64,000 nucleotides of DNA from assembly GCA_015180985.1 (NCBI GenBank), contig CP054185.1, forward strand, positions 992,001 through 1,056,000. Direction: 5' to 3'. The notes beneath the pieces were generated by a model that did no database searches, was not told the DNA's origin, and was given only the letters and a program-made list of their open reading frames with translations. This document shows positions 27,990 through 36,932 of the stretch, piece by piece; positions within the stretch are counted from its first letter, which is position 1; every line of letters starts with the position of its first letter. The stretch comes from Flammeovirgaceae bacterium (GTDB lineage Bacteria; Bacteroidota; Bacteroidia; Cytophagales; Cyclobacteriaceae). A program made the translations under genes and the position numbers.

Positions 27990-28751
27990 ATGGAGTTGTT
28001 TTACCGGGAGTACGGAAGCGGACGTCCGCTGATCATTCTGCACGGGCTGATGGGCTCATCGGATAACTGGTTGCCCCAGGCTAAAATGTTGGGTGAACAC
28101 TACCACGTGTATGTAGTTGACCAGCGCAACCACGGGCAATCGCCACACAGCGAGGAGTTCAATTACCATGTATTGCAGGAAGATATCCATGCATTTATCC
28201 ATCAGCATAACCTGAATAACCCAGTTATATTGGGGCACTCCATGGGAGGTAAGGCAGCCATGAATTTTGCACTCGCTTATCCTGATAAACTGAGTGCGCT
28301 GATTGTGGTTGACATTGCTCCCAAGGCGTACGAAGTTCGTCACGATTATATTGTTGAAGGACTTAAAGCTGTGCCTATTGATACCATTCAATCCAGAAAT
28401 GAAGCCGATGAAGCATTATCGCAACACGTTGCCAGTCCTGCGGTGCGACAGTTTTTGCTTAAAAACTTAATGCGCAAACCCCAAGGTGGCTTTGCCTGGC
28501 GCATTAACCTGGAAGTAATTGATAAAAATCTGGAAACGATAGGCGGGACACTATTGCATGAAGACATTTTCGAAAAGCCGACACTCTTTATCAGGGGCAG
28601 TAAATCCGATTACATCCTTGATGAGGACAGGCCCGGTATCAAGAAAATTTTTCCGAATTCAACGTTAGTAACACTGGACACCGGCCACTGGGTACAGGCC
28701 GAAAAACCGGCCGAGTTTGTTGAAGTGGTCTTAAACTTTCTTCATGACTAA
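27990..28751 (+). CDS. Alpha/beta-fold hydrolase (YbfF/esterase type)
   Basis: A 253-residue alpha/beta hydrolase starting MELFYREYGSGRPLIILHG at 27990; upstream in-frame residues run into the lysA gene region and are not expected to be used. The oxyanion segment HGLMGSSDNW, the DQRNHGQSP strand and the nucleophile elbow GHSMGG are clear, and the C-terminal DTGHWVQAEKP supplies the histidine. This pattern resembles the YbfF esterase group, which acts on short acyl esters. The last 8 bases overlap the SAM-dependent methyltransferase gene, indicating a two-gene operon. Confidence 0.9.
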   Translation: MELFYREYGSGRPLIILHGLMGSSDNWLPQAKMLGEHYHVYVVDQRNHGQSPHSEEFNYHVLQEDIHAFIHQHNLNNPVILGHSMGGKAAMNFALAYPDKLSALIVVDIAPKAYEVRHDYIVEGLKAVPIDTIQSRNEADEALSQHVASPAVRQFLLKNLMRKPQGGFAWRINLEVIDKNLETIGGTLLHEDIFEKPTLFIRGSKSDYILDEDRPGIKKIFPNSTLVTLDTGHWVQAEKPAEFVEVVLNFLHD

Positions 28752-29457
28752 GCCGGGCACTTTATTCCTTATACCTAACGTCATCGCAGAAGGAACAGCA
28801 GATGAGGTAATCCTTCCCGGAGTAAAACAAGTAATAAAGGGTATTCAGTATTTTCTGGCGGAAGATATCCGTACGGCCCGAAGATTCGTTAGCAGCCTGA
28901 AGGTTTTTGATTCGGTGGAAGCGCTGCAATTCAGTGTACTCAATAAGGATACTGATGCGGCTGAATTGAACAACTTACTGAAGCCGCTGATCAATGGCAA
29001 CGACATGGGGATTATTACCGAATCGGGCTGCCCCGGTGTGGCTGACCCCGGTGCATTGGCGGTGGCGTTTGCCCAGCAGAAAAATATTCGGGTGGTACCG
29101 CTGGTGGGGCCCTCTTCCCTGTTGCTTGCGCTGATGGGGTCCGGCCTCAACGGCCAGCAGTTTTCTTTTCATGGATACCTGCCTGTCCAGCGGGCAGATC
29201 GGGAGAAGGCCATTGCCGATTATGAAAAAGACTCGCGAAAGAAAGGAGTTACGCAGATTTTTATTGAAACACCGTACCGGAACAACCAGGTGTTCGAATC
29301 GTTTCTTCATACACTGGCAGGCGATACGTTGTTGTGTGTTGCCGTTGACATTACCGGCCCTGCCGAATCAATCAAAACCAGGAAGGTTTCTGAATGGAAA
29401 AAGCACAAAACCGAGTGGCCTAAACTTCCGGCTGTTTTTCTGTTTTTAGCCCGCTGA
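28744..29457 (+). CDS. SAM-dependent methyltransferase, tetrapyrrole-methylase superfamily (RsmI-like)
   Basis: A 237-residue protein of the tetrapyrrole methylase fold (TP_methylase). GTLFLIPNVI, ITESGCPGVADPGALAVAFA and VPLVGPSSLLLALMGSGLNGQ match the RsmI-like family, which methylates the ribose of C1402 in 16S rRNA in model species. It is shorter than classical RsmI and belongs to the bacteroidete branch, so its exact target is uncertain. It overlaps the hydrolase gene by 8 bases. Confidence 0.88.
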   Translation: MTKPGTLFLIPNVIAEGTADEVILPGVKQVIKGIQYFLAEDIRTARRFVSSLKVFDSVEALQFSVLNKDTDAAELNNLLKPLINGNDMGIITESGCPGVADPGALAVAFAQQKNIRVVPLVGPSSLLLALMGSGLNGQQFSFHGYLPVQRADREKAIADYEKDSRKKGVTQIFIETPYRNNQVFESFLHTLAGDTLLCVAVDITGPAESIKTRKVSEWKKHKTEWPKLPAVFLFLAR

Positions 29458-29467
29458 GTAATGTTTT

Positions 29468-29496
29468 TTTGTTTTACGGGCATTCATCTAAATTTG
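29468..29496 (+). promoter_or_regulatory. Bacteroidota-type promoter of metK
   Basis: TTTG at 29468-29471 and TAAATTTG at 29489-29496 (TAnnTTTG) are separated by 17 bases. The ATG lies 28 bases after the -7 box. No SAM riboswitch is visible in the 67-base gap. Confidence 0.55.
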
Positions 29497-29524
29497 CCGA
29501 CTTATTTAAAATAATTTAACCCAC

Positions 29525-30781
29525 ATGCCTTATTTGTTTACCTCAGAATCTGTATCGGAAGGTCATCCGGATAAAGTAGCTGACCAGATCTCGGACGCGT
29601 TGATTGACTATTTTCTTGCCTACGACCCCAATTCGAAGGTGGCCTGCGAAACGTTGGTAACTACAGGGCAGGTGGTACTGGCCGGTGAGGTTAAGTCGGA
29701 AGCGTACCTCGATGTGCAGGATATTGCCCGTGAGGTTATCCGAAAGATTGGTTATACCCGAAGCGAATACATGTTTGAAGCGAACTCGTGCGGAATTTTT
29801 TCTGCCATCCACGAGCAATCACCCGATATTAATCAGGGTGTGGAACGGAAGAAAAAAGAAGATCAAGGGGCTGGCGATCAGGGTATGATGTTTGGCTATG
29901 CCACCAACGAAACGGACAATTACATGCCGCTTCCGCTTGAAATTGCACACTCGTTGTTGCGCGAATTGGCGGCCATCCGAAGAGAAGGGAAACAAATGAC
30001 GTACCTCCGACCGGATTCCAAATCGCAGGTAACCATAGAATACAGCGATGACAACAAGCCGCAACGAATTGACGCCATTGTTGTCTCTACTCAGCATGAT
30101 GATTTCGATAAAGACGGCCCCATGCTGAAGAAGATTGAGGAGGATATTAAAACCATACTGGTGCCGCGGGTGATGAAAAAGTTACCGGGCCGCGTACAAA
30201 AACTCTTCAATGGTCAGATAAAATATTTCATTAACCCTACCGGCAAGTTTGTTATTGGCGGCCCTCATGGTGATACCGGGTTAACCGGCAGAAAGATTAT
30301 TGTGGATACCTATGGTGGCAAAGGTGCCCATGGTGGTGGTGCATTTTCCGGTAAAGATCCCAGCAAGGTTGATCGTTCGGCTGCCTATGCAACACGCCAC
30401 ATTGCCAAAAACCTGGTAGCAGCCGAGGTTTGCGATGAGGTACTGGTACAGGTGGCCTATGCGATAGGCGTAGCGAAACCCGTAGGGCTTTACGTTAATA
30501 CTTTCGGAACTTCCAAAGTGAAATTGAGTGACGGTGAAATTGCCAAACGCATTGAAAAGATTTTTGACATGCGTCCGTATTTCATCGAAAAGCGATTCAA
30601 TTTGCGTTCACCGATTTACTCTGAAACGGCAGCCTATGGGCACATGGGCCGGGAACCAAAAAAAGTTGAAAAGATTTTCAACAAAGGCAAGCAAAACGAA
30701 AAACGCGTTACCGTTGAACTTTTCCCCTGGGAAAAACTTGACTATGTAGAGAAGGTAAAGCACGCATTTAAACTCAAATGA
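29525..30781 (+). CDS. metK: S-adenosylmethionine synthase
   Basis: MetK makes S-adenosylmethionine from methionine and ATP. The 418-residue product has the starting motif [21 protein letters not shown], the ATP-binding [13 protein letters not shown] loop and the phosphate-binding [18 protein letters not shown]. All catalytic regions appear intact. A lysine-rich stretch near residues 116-120 and the extended C-terminus are common in Bacteroidota MetK. It lies just downstream of a SAM-dependent methyltransferase gene but has its own promoter. A strong bidirectional hairpin terminates it. Confidence 0.97.
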   Translation: MPYLFTSESVSEGHPDKVADQISDALIDYFLAYDPNSKVACETLVTTGQVVLAGEVKSEAYLDVQDIAREVIRKIGYTRSEYMFEANSCGIFSAIHEQSPDINQGVERKKKEDQGAGDQGMMFGYATNETDNYMPLPLEIAHSLLRELAAIRREGKQMTYLRPDSKSQVTIEYSDDNKPQRIDAIVVSTQHDDFDKDGPMLKKIEEDIKTILVPRVMKKLPGRVQKLFNGQIKYFINPTGKFVIGGPHGDTGLTGRKIIVDTYGGKGAHGGGAFSGKDPSKVDRSAAYATRHIAKNLVAAEVCDEVLVQVAYAIGVAKPVGLYVNTFGTSKVKLSDGEIAKRIEKIFDMRPYFIEKRFNLRSPIYSETAAYGHMGREPKKVEKIFNKGKQNEKRVTVELFPWEKLDYVEKVKHAFKLK

Positions 30782-30782
30782 A

Positions 30783-30802
30783 AAAGGGCCTCAAGGCCCT
30801 TT
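30783..30802. terminator. Bidirectional terminator between metK and hpf
   Basis: Perfect stem AAAGGGCC / GGCCCTTT with a TCAA loop, flanked by A and T runs. It lies between convergent genes, 1 base after the metK stop, and can serve both strands. Confidence 0.85.
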
Positions 30803-30807
30803 ACATT

Positions 30808-31110
30808 TTATACTCTTCCGTTCTTTACTTTAGTCTTAAACTTTTTCAATTGTGTCTTCAGCGCTTCGGTGGCCTGATCGGTGGCCGCTTCGAATGAACG
30901 GGCCTTTTCAGCGGCAAACAACTGGTTGCCGGGCAAATTCAGTTTTATTTCTACGGTTTTGTTTTCAACGCCTTCATTGTTCAGTCGAAGAAAAACCTCA
31001 CCATCCACCATCCGGTCAAAATAGGTTTCCAACTTGTCAACTTTCTTCTGGATAAAGTTCACCAGCTTCTTGTCAGCATCGAAATGAATGGATTGCACTT
31101 TCAGTTTCAT
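30808..31110 (-). CDS. hpf: Ribosome hibernation promoting factor, short form (RaiA/HPF)
   Basis: A 100-residue protein with the beta-alpha-beta-beta-beta-alpha pattern of HPF/YfiA (MKLKVQSIHFDADKKLVNFIQKKVDKLE ... split by VDGEVFLRL ... EIKLNLPGNQLFAAEKA). It lacks the C-terminal extension of long HPF, so it should bind 30S and block the decoding centre or help dimerise 70S in stationary phase. It lies 32 bases downstream of xerC on the same strand and is probably co-transcribed with it. Confidence 0.92.
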   Translation of the reverse strand: MKLKVQSIHFDADKKLVNFIQKKVDKLETYFDRMVDGEVFLRLNNEGVENKTVEIKLNLPGNQLFAAEKARSFEAATDQATEALKTQLKKFKTKVKNGRV

Positions 31111-31142
31111 AATCGTAGAAATTTATTGTTGAACAAATAGTT

Positions 31143-32024
31143 TCAGGCTTTTGGGTGCGCCTGGTCGTACGCTTTTTTCAGTTTTTCAATTGAATTATGG
31201 GTATACACCTGGGTAGCGGCCAGGCTGCTGTGGCCGAGCAAATCTTTAACAGCGTTTATTTCCGCTCCTTTATTTAACAAATGGGTTGCATACGTATGGC
31301 GCAACACGTGGGGGCTGCGCTTATCGGCTGTTGAATTGGCATCCAGGTATTCTTTTACAATACGGTAAACCATCATCGGATAGCAAGGCTCACCTTTATC
31401 GGTTACAAAAAGAAAACCGTGCTTTTTTAGGGCTACTTCTTTATTGCGGATTTGCTGATACGTTTTGATTAGAGGAGTAATGGGTGCAGGAAAGGGGATA
31501 ACCCGTTCCTTATTCCTTTTACCGAGTACCTTAACGGTTCCGTTACGGAGGTCAACCTGCGACTCCTTGAGTGTAATGAGTTCGGAAAGACGCATGCCCG
31601 TTGCATAAAAAAGTTCCAGGATAAGTTTATCGCGCCAGCCGGCATGCGAGTCTTCAAATTGAACGGTATCCAGCAGGCTGGCTATTTCTTTTTCCTGAAT
31701 AAAAGAAGGCAGCCGTTTTTCGGTTTTCAGCACCCTGATTTTGAGCATCGGGTTTTTTGTAATAACCTGTTCGCGTAGCAGAAATTTGTAAAATGTTCGG
31801 AGGCTGGCGATCTTTCGGTTTACCGAGGTGGCTTTTGCTCCTTGTTCTACTACCTGAATTATCCATGAACGGATGACACCATAGTCAGCGTGCTCAGGCT
31901 TAAACTCCGGAAAAGTCAGGTTAATAAATTCAGTAAACTGTGCGAGGTCGGTTTGATAGGCTGTTAGCGTGTGTTTGCTTACCCGTTTCTCGAATTGCAG
32001 ATAGTTTAAAAATGATTCAACCAT
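31143..32024 (-). CDS. xerC: Tyrosine recombinase XerC/XerD
   Basis: A 293-residue tyrosine recombinase with an N-terminal SAM-like core-binding domain (about 1-85) and a catalytic domain. The catalytic residues are readable: Arg in ATGMRLSE, Lys in LGKRNKER, HVLRHTYATHLL (H..R), His in LLGHSSLAATQ and the nucleophile Tyr in QVYTH. XerC/D resolves chromosome dimers at dif. The housekeeping neighbourhood (rpsU and hpf) fits a chromosomal Xer rather than an element integrase. The symbol xerC rather than xerD is a convention here. Confidence 0.9.
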   Translation of the reverse strand: MVESFLNYLQFEKRVSKHTLTAYQTDLAQFTEFINLTFPEFKPEHADYGVIRSWIIQVVEQGAKATSVNRKIASLRTFYKFLLREQVITKNPMLKIRVLKTEKRLPSFIQEKEIASLLDTVQFEDSHAGWRDKLILELFYATGMRLSELITLKESQVDLRNGTVKVLGKRNKERVIPFPAPITPLIKTYQQIRNKEVALKKHGFLFVTDKGEPCYPMMVYRIVKEYLDANSTADKRSPHVLRHTYATHLLNKGAEINAVKDLLGHSSLAATQVYTHNSIEKLKKAYDQAHPKA

Positions 32025-32059
32025 ACACAGGTCCCCTCAGGTACTCCAAGGTAAAAAAT

Positions 32060-32089
32060 AATCCCCACTGTTATGTAACGGTGGGGATT
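32060..32089 (-). terminator. Intrinsic terminator downstream of rpsU
   Basis: Hairpin with arms AATCCCCAC and GTGGGGATT, extended by TGTTA/TAACG (one wobble) around a 2-base centre. On the minus strand it is followed by ATTTTTT. It separates rpsU from xerC. Confidence 0.8.
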
Positions 32090-32130
32090 GGTATAGGTTG
32101 GGAATAGCGGAAAGCGCGGGGCGCTTCAAT

Positions 32131-32325
32131 CTATTGATTTTCCTGCATTTTCTGACGCTCGCGGTAGGCGGCACGGATAATTTCGTTGCGCCTGCGAACG
32201 GAAGGCTTTTCGAATGCCGTGCGGGCGCGTAACTCCTTCAGAATGCCGGTTTTTTCAAACTTTTTCTTGAATCGCTTAAGCGCCTTGTCAATGGATTCGT
32301 TTTCCTTAATGTTTACGATAATCAT
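32131..32325 (-). CDS. rpsU: 30S ribosomal protein S21
   Basis: A 64-residue basic protein starting [19 protein letters not shown] at the ATG at 32325. It has the S21 pattern of an N-terminal strand followed by two Lys/Arg-rich helices. Upstream in-frame sequence would add residues not seen in S21. In Bacteroidota S21 sits near the anti-Shine-Dalgarno end of 16S rRNA and takes part in its sequestration, consistent with the scarcity of SD sequences here. It has its own promoter (32345-32377) and terminator (32060-32089). Confidence 0.96.
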   Translation of the reverse strand: MIIVNIKENESIDKALKRFKKKFEKTGILKELRARTAFEKPSVRRRNEIIRAAYRERQKMQENQ

Positions 32326-32344
32326 TGCTTTTGTTTTAGGGCTG

Positions 32345-32377
32345 CAAATATAGCGAAATGGCCTGCTAAATTGCAAA
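32345..32377 (-). promoter_or_regulatory. Consensus promoter of rpsU
   Basis: On the minus strand TTTG (32377-32374) and TATATTTG (32352-32345) are spaced by 21 bases. This matches the Bacteroidota TTTG-N19-21-TAnnTTTG promoter. The predicted start site is about a dozen bases before the ATG. Confidence 0.75.
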
Positions 32378-32378
32378 A

Positions 32379-33551
32379 TCACTTCAAAATAGCCCTCGAT
32401 ATAACCAGCTTCTGTATTTCTGAGGTGCCCTCGCCAATGGTGCATAATTTGGCATCGCGGTAGTATTTTTCAGCCGGGAAATCCTTGGTGTACCCATAGC
32501 CACCAAAAATCTGCACACAATCATTGGCAATTTCTACAGCTACTTCTGACGCGTAGAGTTTGGCCATGGCCGACTCCTTATTCACATTTTGACCTTTGTT
32601 TTTTAACTCGGCTGCCCGATAGGTAAGCAGGCGGGCGGCTTCAATTTTTGTGGCCATATCGGCTAACTTAAACGAGATTCCCTGAAATTCGGAAATCGGA
32701 CGGTTAAACTGATGGCGCTCTTTAGAGTATTTCAGGGCAGCTTCGAAGGCCCCCTGGGCAATGCCTAAACTAAGGGCAGCAATGGAGATACGCCCACCGT
32801 CAAGAACTTTCAAGGCTTGCACAAATCCTTCGCCTTCTTTACCCAGCATGTGTGACTGATGAATCCGGCAGTCGGTGAAGATGAGTTCGGCAGTTTCGGA
32901 GGCACGCATACCCAGTTTGTTTTCTTTCTTACCTGCAGAAAACCCTGGCGTACCTTTTTCAATAACAAAGGCCGTCATGCCATGCGAGTCACCCACAGAA
33001 CCGGTTCTTACAATGACAACGGCCACATTACCCGATTTGCCATGGGTAATAAAATTTTTTGCTCCATTGATTATGTAATGATCACCATCCTTCACAGCCA
33101 CCGTACGCATGTTGCCGGCATCCGAGCCTGTATTTGGTTCGGTTAACCCCCAGGCGCCAATCCATTCGCCTGTTGCCAGCTTTGGCAAATACTTGGCCTT
33201 TTGCGCTTCGTTACCAAATTGTAAAATGTGATTGGTACAAAGTGAGTTGTGGGCTGCCATGGAAAGACCGATGGAACCATCAATTTTTGCCAATTCGGCA
33301 ATAGCAGTTACATACTCCAGGTAGCCGAAACCGGCACCTCCGTATTCTTCCGGAACTAAAACACCCATTAAGCCGAGTGTTCCCATTTTCCGAAAAAGAT
33401 CAACCGGAAACTCCTGGCTTTCGTCCCATTCCATCATTTTCGGTTTGATTTCGCGCGATCCAAAATCGCGTACCATCTGTGCTACCATCCGCTGGTTTTC
33501 ACTCTCGGCCAATTCAATGCCGTTATACATTTCTTCTGCAATTGCTCCCAT
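32379..33551 (-). CDS. Acyl-CoA dehydrogenase
   Basis: A 390-residue flavoprotein dehydrogenase of fatty-acyl or branched-chain acyl-CoAs, passing electrons to ETF. It has the three-domain ACAD layout: [14 protein letters not shown], the FAD-binding [22 protein letters not shown], and [21 protein letters not shown]. The catalytic glutamate is in GEGTSEIQ near the C-terminus (about Glu374), as in short-chain and isobutyryl/short-branched enzymes. The first ATG at 33551 is used; a second at 33530 (MYNGIELAE) is possible. The chain-length preference is not readable. Confidence 0.93.
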   Translation of the reverse strand: MGAIAEEMYNGIELAESENQRMVAQMVRDFGSREIKPKMMEWDESQEFPVDLFRKMGTLGLMGVLVPEEYGGAGFGYLEYVTAIAELAKIDGSIGLSMAAHNSLCTNHILQFGNEAQKAKYLPKLATGEWIGAWGLTEPNTGSDAGNMRTVAVKDGDHYIINGAKNFITHGKSGNVAVVIVRTGSVGDSHGMTAFVIEKGTPGFSAGKKENKLGMRASETAELIFTDCRIHQSHMLGKEGEGFVQALKVLDGGRISIAALSLGIAQGAFEAALKYSKERHQFNRPISEFQGISFKLADMATKIEAARLLTYRAAELKNKGQNVNKESAMAKLYASEVAVEIANDCVQIFGGYGYTKDFPAEKYYRDAKLCTIGEGTSEIQKLVISRAILK

Positions 33552-33660
33552 ACCGGTTTTGCCAATTTTAATTTGGGCTACGAAGGTAAAAATATTACGA
33601 CCACCAAACGAATGTTAGTTTGTAAATTCTTCAATGAGTTATTCCCCATGGCCAAATCAC

Positions 33661-33668
33661 TATTTTTG
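33661..33668 (+). promoter_or_regulatory. Candidate -7 box of the ugd-rmlB-rmlA operon
   Basis: TATTTTTG (TAnnTTTG) ends 19 bases before the ATG at 33688. No clear TTTG is seen at the -33 position. Confidence 0.4.
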
Positions 33669-33687
33669 CCCTTCATTTTTAAAGATT

Positions 33688-35001
33688 ATGAAGATAACCG
33701 TTGTTGGAACCGGGTATGTTGGGCTGGTAACGGGCACCTGCTTTGCCGAAACAGGCAATACGGTAACCTGTGTGGATATTGATGAGGAGAAAGTCAGGAA
33801 GCTATCCTCGGGTACGTTAACAATCTTTGAGCGCGGATTGGATAGCCTGTTCCATAAAAACATAAAATATGGAAGACTATTTTTTACAACCAGCCTTTCT
33901 GAAGGGGTTCGTGATGCCAAGGTGATTATGCTGGCACTGCCCACCCCGCCTGGCGAAGACGGCTCGGCCGATTTACAGTATGTGTTGAAAGTGGCTGAAC
34001 AACTCGGGCCGCTCTTAACGGATTATACCGTGATTGTTAATAAAAGTACCGTACCGGTGGGTACTGCTGATTTGGTACGGGAACGAATTGCAAAAAATGC
34101 AAACGTTGAATTTGATGTTATCTCCAACCCTGAATTTTTGCGAGAAGGACTTGCCGTTGAAGATTTTATGAAACCAGAACGCGTGGTAGTGGGTACACGG
34201 TCAGAGCGGGCAAAAAAAATCATGGAACAGTTGTATGCACCTTTTACAAGGCAGGGCAACCCGATTATTTTTATGGACGAGCGTTCCAGTGAGTTAACAA
34301 AATATGCGGCCAACGCTTTTCTGGCTACCAAGATTACCTTTATGAACGAAGTTGCTAACCTGTGCGAACGGTTGGGTGCTGATGTTGATGCGGTACGTAT
34401 TGGCATTGGTGCCGATAGTCGCATTGGTAAACGGTTTTTGTTTGCCGGCATCGGTTACGGTGGCAGTTGCTTTCCGAAAGATGTGCAGGCGTTAGCCAAA
34501 TCGGCTCAACAGGCCGGATATGACTTTTCCATTCTTCAGTCAGTTATGTCGGTTAATGAACGACAGAAGGTGAGACTTGTAGAAATGATGGAACAGTTTT
34601 TTAAAGATGGTTTAATAGGAAAAAAGATTGCTTTATGGGGGCTGTCCTTCAAGCCGCATACAGACGATATCCGGGAAGCTCCTGCATTATACATAATCGA
34701 TGTACTAAAAAAGAAGGGAGCTACTGTACACGTTCATGATCCGGAAGCTATGGAAAATGTAAAGCGTGTAATTGGTAATTCCGTTGAGTATGGCGATGAG
34801 CCTTACGATGTGTTAAAAGGAGCCGATGCCCTTTTAATTGCCACGGAGTGGCCGGAATACCGTACGCCCGATTTTGATAAAATGGCCACACTGATGAAAC
34901 AGAAGGTTATTTTTGATGGGCGCAACCTCTATGATCTGGCAACAATTCGTGAACTTGGGTTTACTTATTTCAGTATTGGCCGAAAAAAAATAGTTCAATA
35001 A
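33688..35001 (+). CDS. ugd: UDP-glucose/GDP-mannose dehydrogenase family protein (UDP-glucose 6-dehydrogenase)
   Basis: The enzyme oxidises UDP-glucose to UDP-glucuronate with 2 NAD. The 437-residue product starts MKITVVGTGYVGLVTGTCFAE; the frame upstream of the ATG at 33688 is not conserved. NAD-binding GxGxxG, SNPEFLREGLAVEDF, KYAANAFLATKITFMNE and the catalytic cysteine in GYGGSCFPKD (about Cys261) are present, as is the C-terminal LSFKPHTDDIREAPA. It is followed directly by rmlB (GTG start on the next base). The product would feed surface polysaccharide synthesis. Confidence 0.95.
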   Translation: MKITVVGTGYVGLVTGTCFAETGNTVTCVDIDEEKVRKLSSGTLTIFERGLDSLFHKNIKYGRLFFTTSLSEGVRDAKVIMLALPTPPGEDGSADLQYVLKVAEQLGPLLTDYTVIVNKSTVPVGTADLVRERIAKNANVEFDVISNPEFLREGLAVEDFMKPERVVVGTRSERAKKIMEQLYAPFTRQGNPIIFMDERSSELTKYAANAFLATKITFMNEVANLCERLGADVDAVRIGIGADSRIGKRFLFAGIGYGGSCFPKDVQALAKSAQQAGYDFSILQSVMSVNERQKVRLVEMMEQFFKDGLIGKKIALWGLSFKPHTDDIREAPALYIIDVLKKKGATVHVHDPEAMENVKRVIGNSVEYGDEPYDVLKGADALLIATEWPEYRTPDFDKMATLMKQKVIFDGRNLYDLATIRELGFTYFSIGRKKIVQ

Positions 35002-36054
35002 GTGAAGCGAAGCATACTTGTTACCGGTGGCGCAGGGTTTATAGGCTCCGCTGTGGTGCGCCTGCTTGTAAAAAAATACCCCGCTTACCAAATTGTTAAC
35101 CTGGATAAACTTACCTATGCCGGTAACCTCGAAAACCTGCATGATGTTGAACAGGCTGATAACTATAGGTTTGTTCGCGGTGATATACTTGATGTTGAAC
35201 TGATATTCCGGATATTTCATGATTACCTCATCGATGGTGTAATTCACCTGGCGGCCGAGTCACACGTTGATCGATCCATTCACAACCCGGACGAGTTTGC
35301 TCAAACGAACATTATCGGAACCATTCGTTTACTCCGGGCAGCACAAACCGCCTGGCATGGCAGTTATCAGGGCAAATTGTTTTACCATATTTCAACCGAT
35401 GAAGTATATGGATCCATTGAGAACGGATATTTTACCGAAACAACAGCACTTGATCCACGCTCACCCTATTCGGCATCAAAAGCAGGCAGCGATCATTTTG
35501 TTATAGCATTTCATAACAGCTATGGCCTGCCGGCAGTTATCAGCCGGTGTTCCAACAATTACGGACCGTACCAGTTTCCTGAGAAACTGATACCCCTGAT
35601 GATTAATAACATCCTTAACGGCAAACCGTTACCTGTTTACGGAAAAGGCGAAAACATCCGTGACTGGTTATACGTGGAGGATCACGCACGTGCTATTGAT
35701 GCCATATTTCATAAAGGCCGGCCGGGCCACGTATATAATATCGGGGGCAATAATGAATGGAGGAATATTGATCTGGTAAAGTTGCTGTGCCAGATTATGG
35801 ACAAAAAACTTAATCAACCAGCCGGCACGGCTGCCCGCCTGATTACGTTTGTCAAGGACAGACCGGGGCATGATTTACGATACGCCATTGACCCTTCAAA
35901 AGTGATCAGCGAAACAGGCTGGCGACCGGAGACCGATTTTGCAAAGGGCCTTGAATTGACGGTGGACTGGTACCTGGCTAACAGCGAGTGGCTTGCGCAC
36001 GTTACATCGGGCGAATACTTGAAGTATTACGATAAAATGTACTCAAATCGTTGA
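35002..36054 (+). CDS. rmlB: dTDP-glucose 4,6-dehydratase
   Basis: RmlB (RfbB) converts dTDP-glucose to dTDP-4-keto-6-deoxyglucose, the branch point to rhamnose and other deoxysugars. The 350-residue product starts with GTG at 35002, abutting the ugd stop. It has the NAD motif [29 protein letters not shown] with the catalytic Asp-Glu, and [10 protein letters not shown] with the catalytic Tyr-Lys. [18 protein letters not shown] and [13 protein letters not shown] are also typical. The GTG start with zero spacing implies coupling to ugd. rmlC and rmlD are not adjacent, so the final sugar is unknown. Confidence 0.95.
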   Translation: MKRSILVTGGAGFIGSAVVRLLVKKYPAYQIVNLDKLTYAGNLENLHDVEQADNYRFVRGDILDVELIFRIFHDYLIDGVIHLAAESHVDRSIHNPDEFAQTNIIGTIRLLRAAQTAWHGSYQGKLFYHISTDEVYGSIENGYFTETTALDPRSPYSASKAGSDHFVIAFHNSYGLPAVISRCSNNYGPYQFPEKLIPLMINNILNGKPLPVYGKGENIRDWLYVEDHARAIDAIFHKGRPGHVYNIGGNNEWRNIDLVKLLCQIMDKKLNQPAGTAARLITFVKDRPGHDLRYAIDPSKVISETGWRPETDFAKGLELTVDWYLANSEWLAHVTSGEYLKYYDKMYSNR

Positions 36055-36073
36055 AAAACAAATAGTTACAATT

Positions 36074-36931
36074 ATGAAGGGCATTATCCTCGCAGGCGGT
36101 TCGGGTACCCGGCTTCATCCCATAACGCTGGCCATCAGCAAACAACTGATGCCCCTGTATGACAAGCCGATGATCTATTATCCGCTTTCGGTGCTGATGA
36201 TGGCCGGCATTCGCGAAATCCTCATTATATCCACTCCACACGATTTACCCCTATTTAAAAAGTTACTGGGAGACGGCACCCATTTAGGCTGCGCTTTTTC
36301 TTATGCAGAGCAACCAAAACCGGAAGGTTTGGCACAGGCTTTTATAATTGGTGAACAATTTATCGGTAACGATACGGTGGCGCTGATTCTGGGCGACAAT
36401 ATTTTTTATGGTTCAGGATTCGGCCGCTTGGTTCAGTCATGCACCAACCCTGATGGCGGAATTATTTTTGCTTACCATGTTAATGATCCGGAGCGGTACG
36501 GAGTTGTTGAGTTTGATGCCGCTATGAATGCGTTAAGCATTGAGGAGAAACCAGCCAGGCCGAAATCGCAATACGCTGTACCCGGCTTGTATTTTTATGA
36601 TAATAATGTAGTGCAGGTAGCCAAATCAATAAAGCCCAGCGCACGCGGTGAATTAGAGATAACCGAAGTAAACAACATTTACTTAAAGCAGGGTAAATTA
36701 AAAGTAGCCGTAATGAACCGGGGCACCGCCTGGCTGGATACCGGCACCTTTGATTCATTGATGCAGGCAGCCGTATTTGTTCAGGTTATTGAGCAACGGC
36801 AGGGGCTGAAGATCGGTTGTATTGAGGAAGTGGCTTACCGCATGAACTACATTAATCGCGAACAGTTGCTGGAACTTGCCAGGCCATTGGAAAAAAGCGG
36901 CTATGGCGAGTATCTGAAGGGCATTGTTTGA
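36074..36931 (+). CDS. rmlA: Glucose-1-phosphate thymidylyltransferase
   Basis: RmlA (RfbA) makes dTDP-glucose from dTTP and glucose-1-phosphate and supplies the substrate of RmlB, encoded 19 bases upstream. The 285-residue product has [56 protein letters not shown] and the late [14 protein letters not shown] motif. No C-terminal fusion is present. It ends 1 base from the convergent M28 gene. Confidence 0.95.
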   Translation: MKGIILAGGSGTRLHPITLAISKQLMPLYDKPMIYYPLSVLMMAGIREILIISTPHDLPLFKKLLGDGTHLGCAFSYAEQPKPEGLAQAFIIGEQFIGNDTVALILGDNIFYGSGFGRLVQSCTNPDGGIIFAYHVNDPERYGVVEFDAAMNALSIEEKPARPKSQYAVPGLYFYDNNVVQVAKSIKPSARGELEITEVNNIYLKQGKLKVAVMNRGTAWLDTGTFDSLMQAAVFVQVIEQRQGLKIGCIEEVAYRMNYINREQLLELARPLEKSGYGEYLKGIV

Positions 36932-36932
36932 A

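Noticed and set aside
29458-29524. SAM riboswitch upstream of metK
   Set aside because: The gap is only 67 bases, holds a normal promoter, and shows no SAM-I/II-like fold by eye.
31143-32024. Tyrosine recombinase as integrase of a mobile element
   Set aside because: It sits in a housekeeping block with rpsU and hpf, no attachment repeats or cargo are seen, and the length and motifs fit XerC/D.
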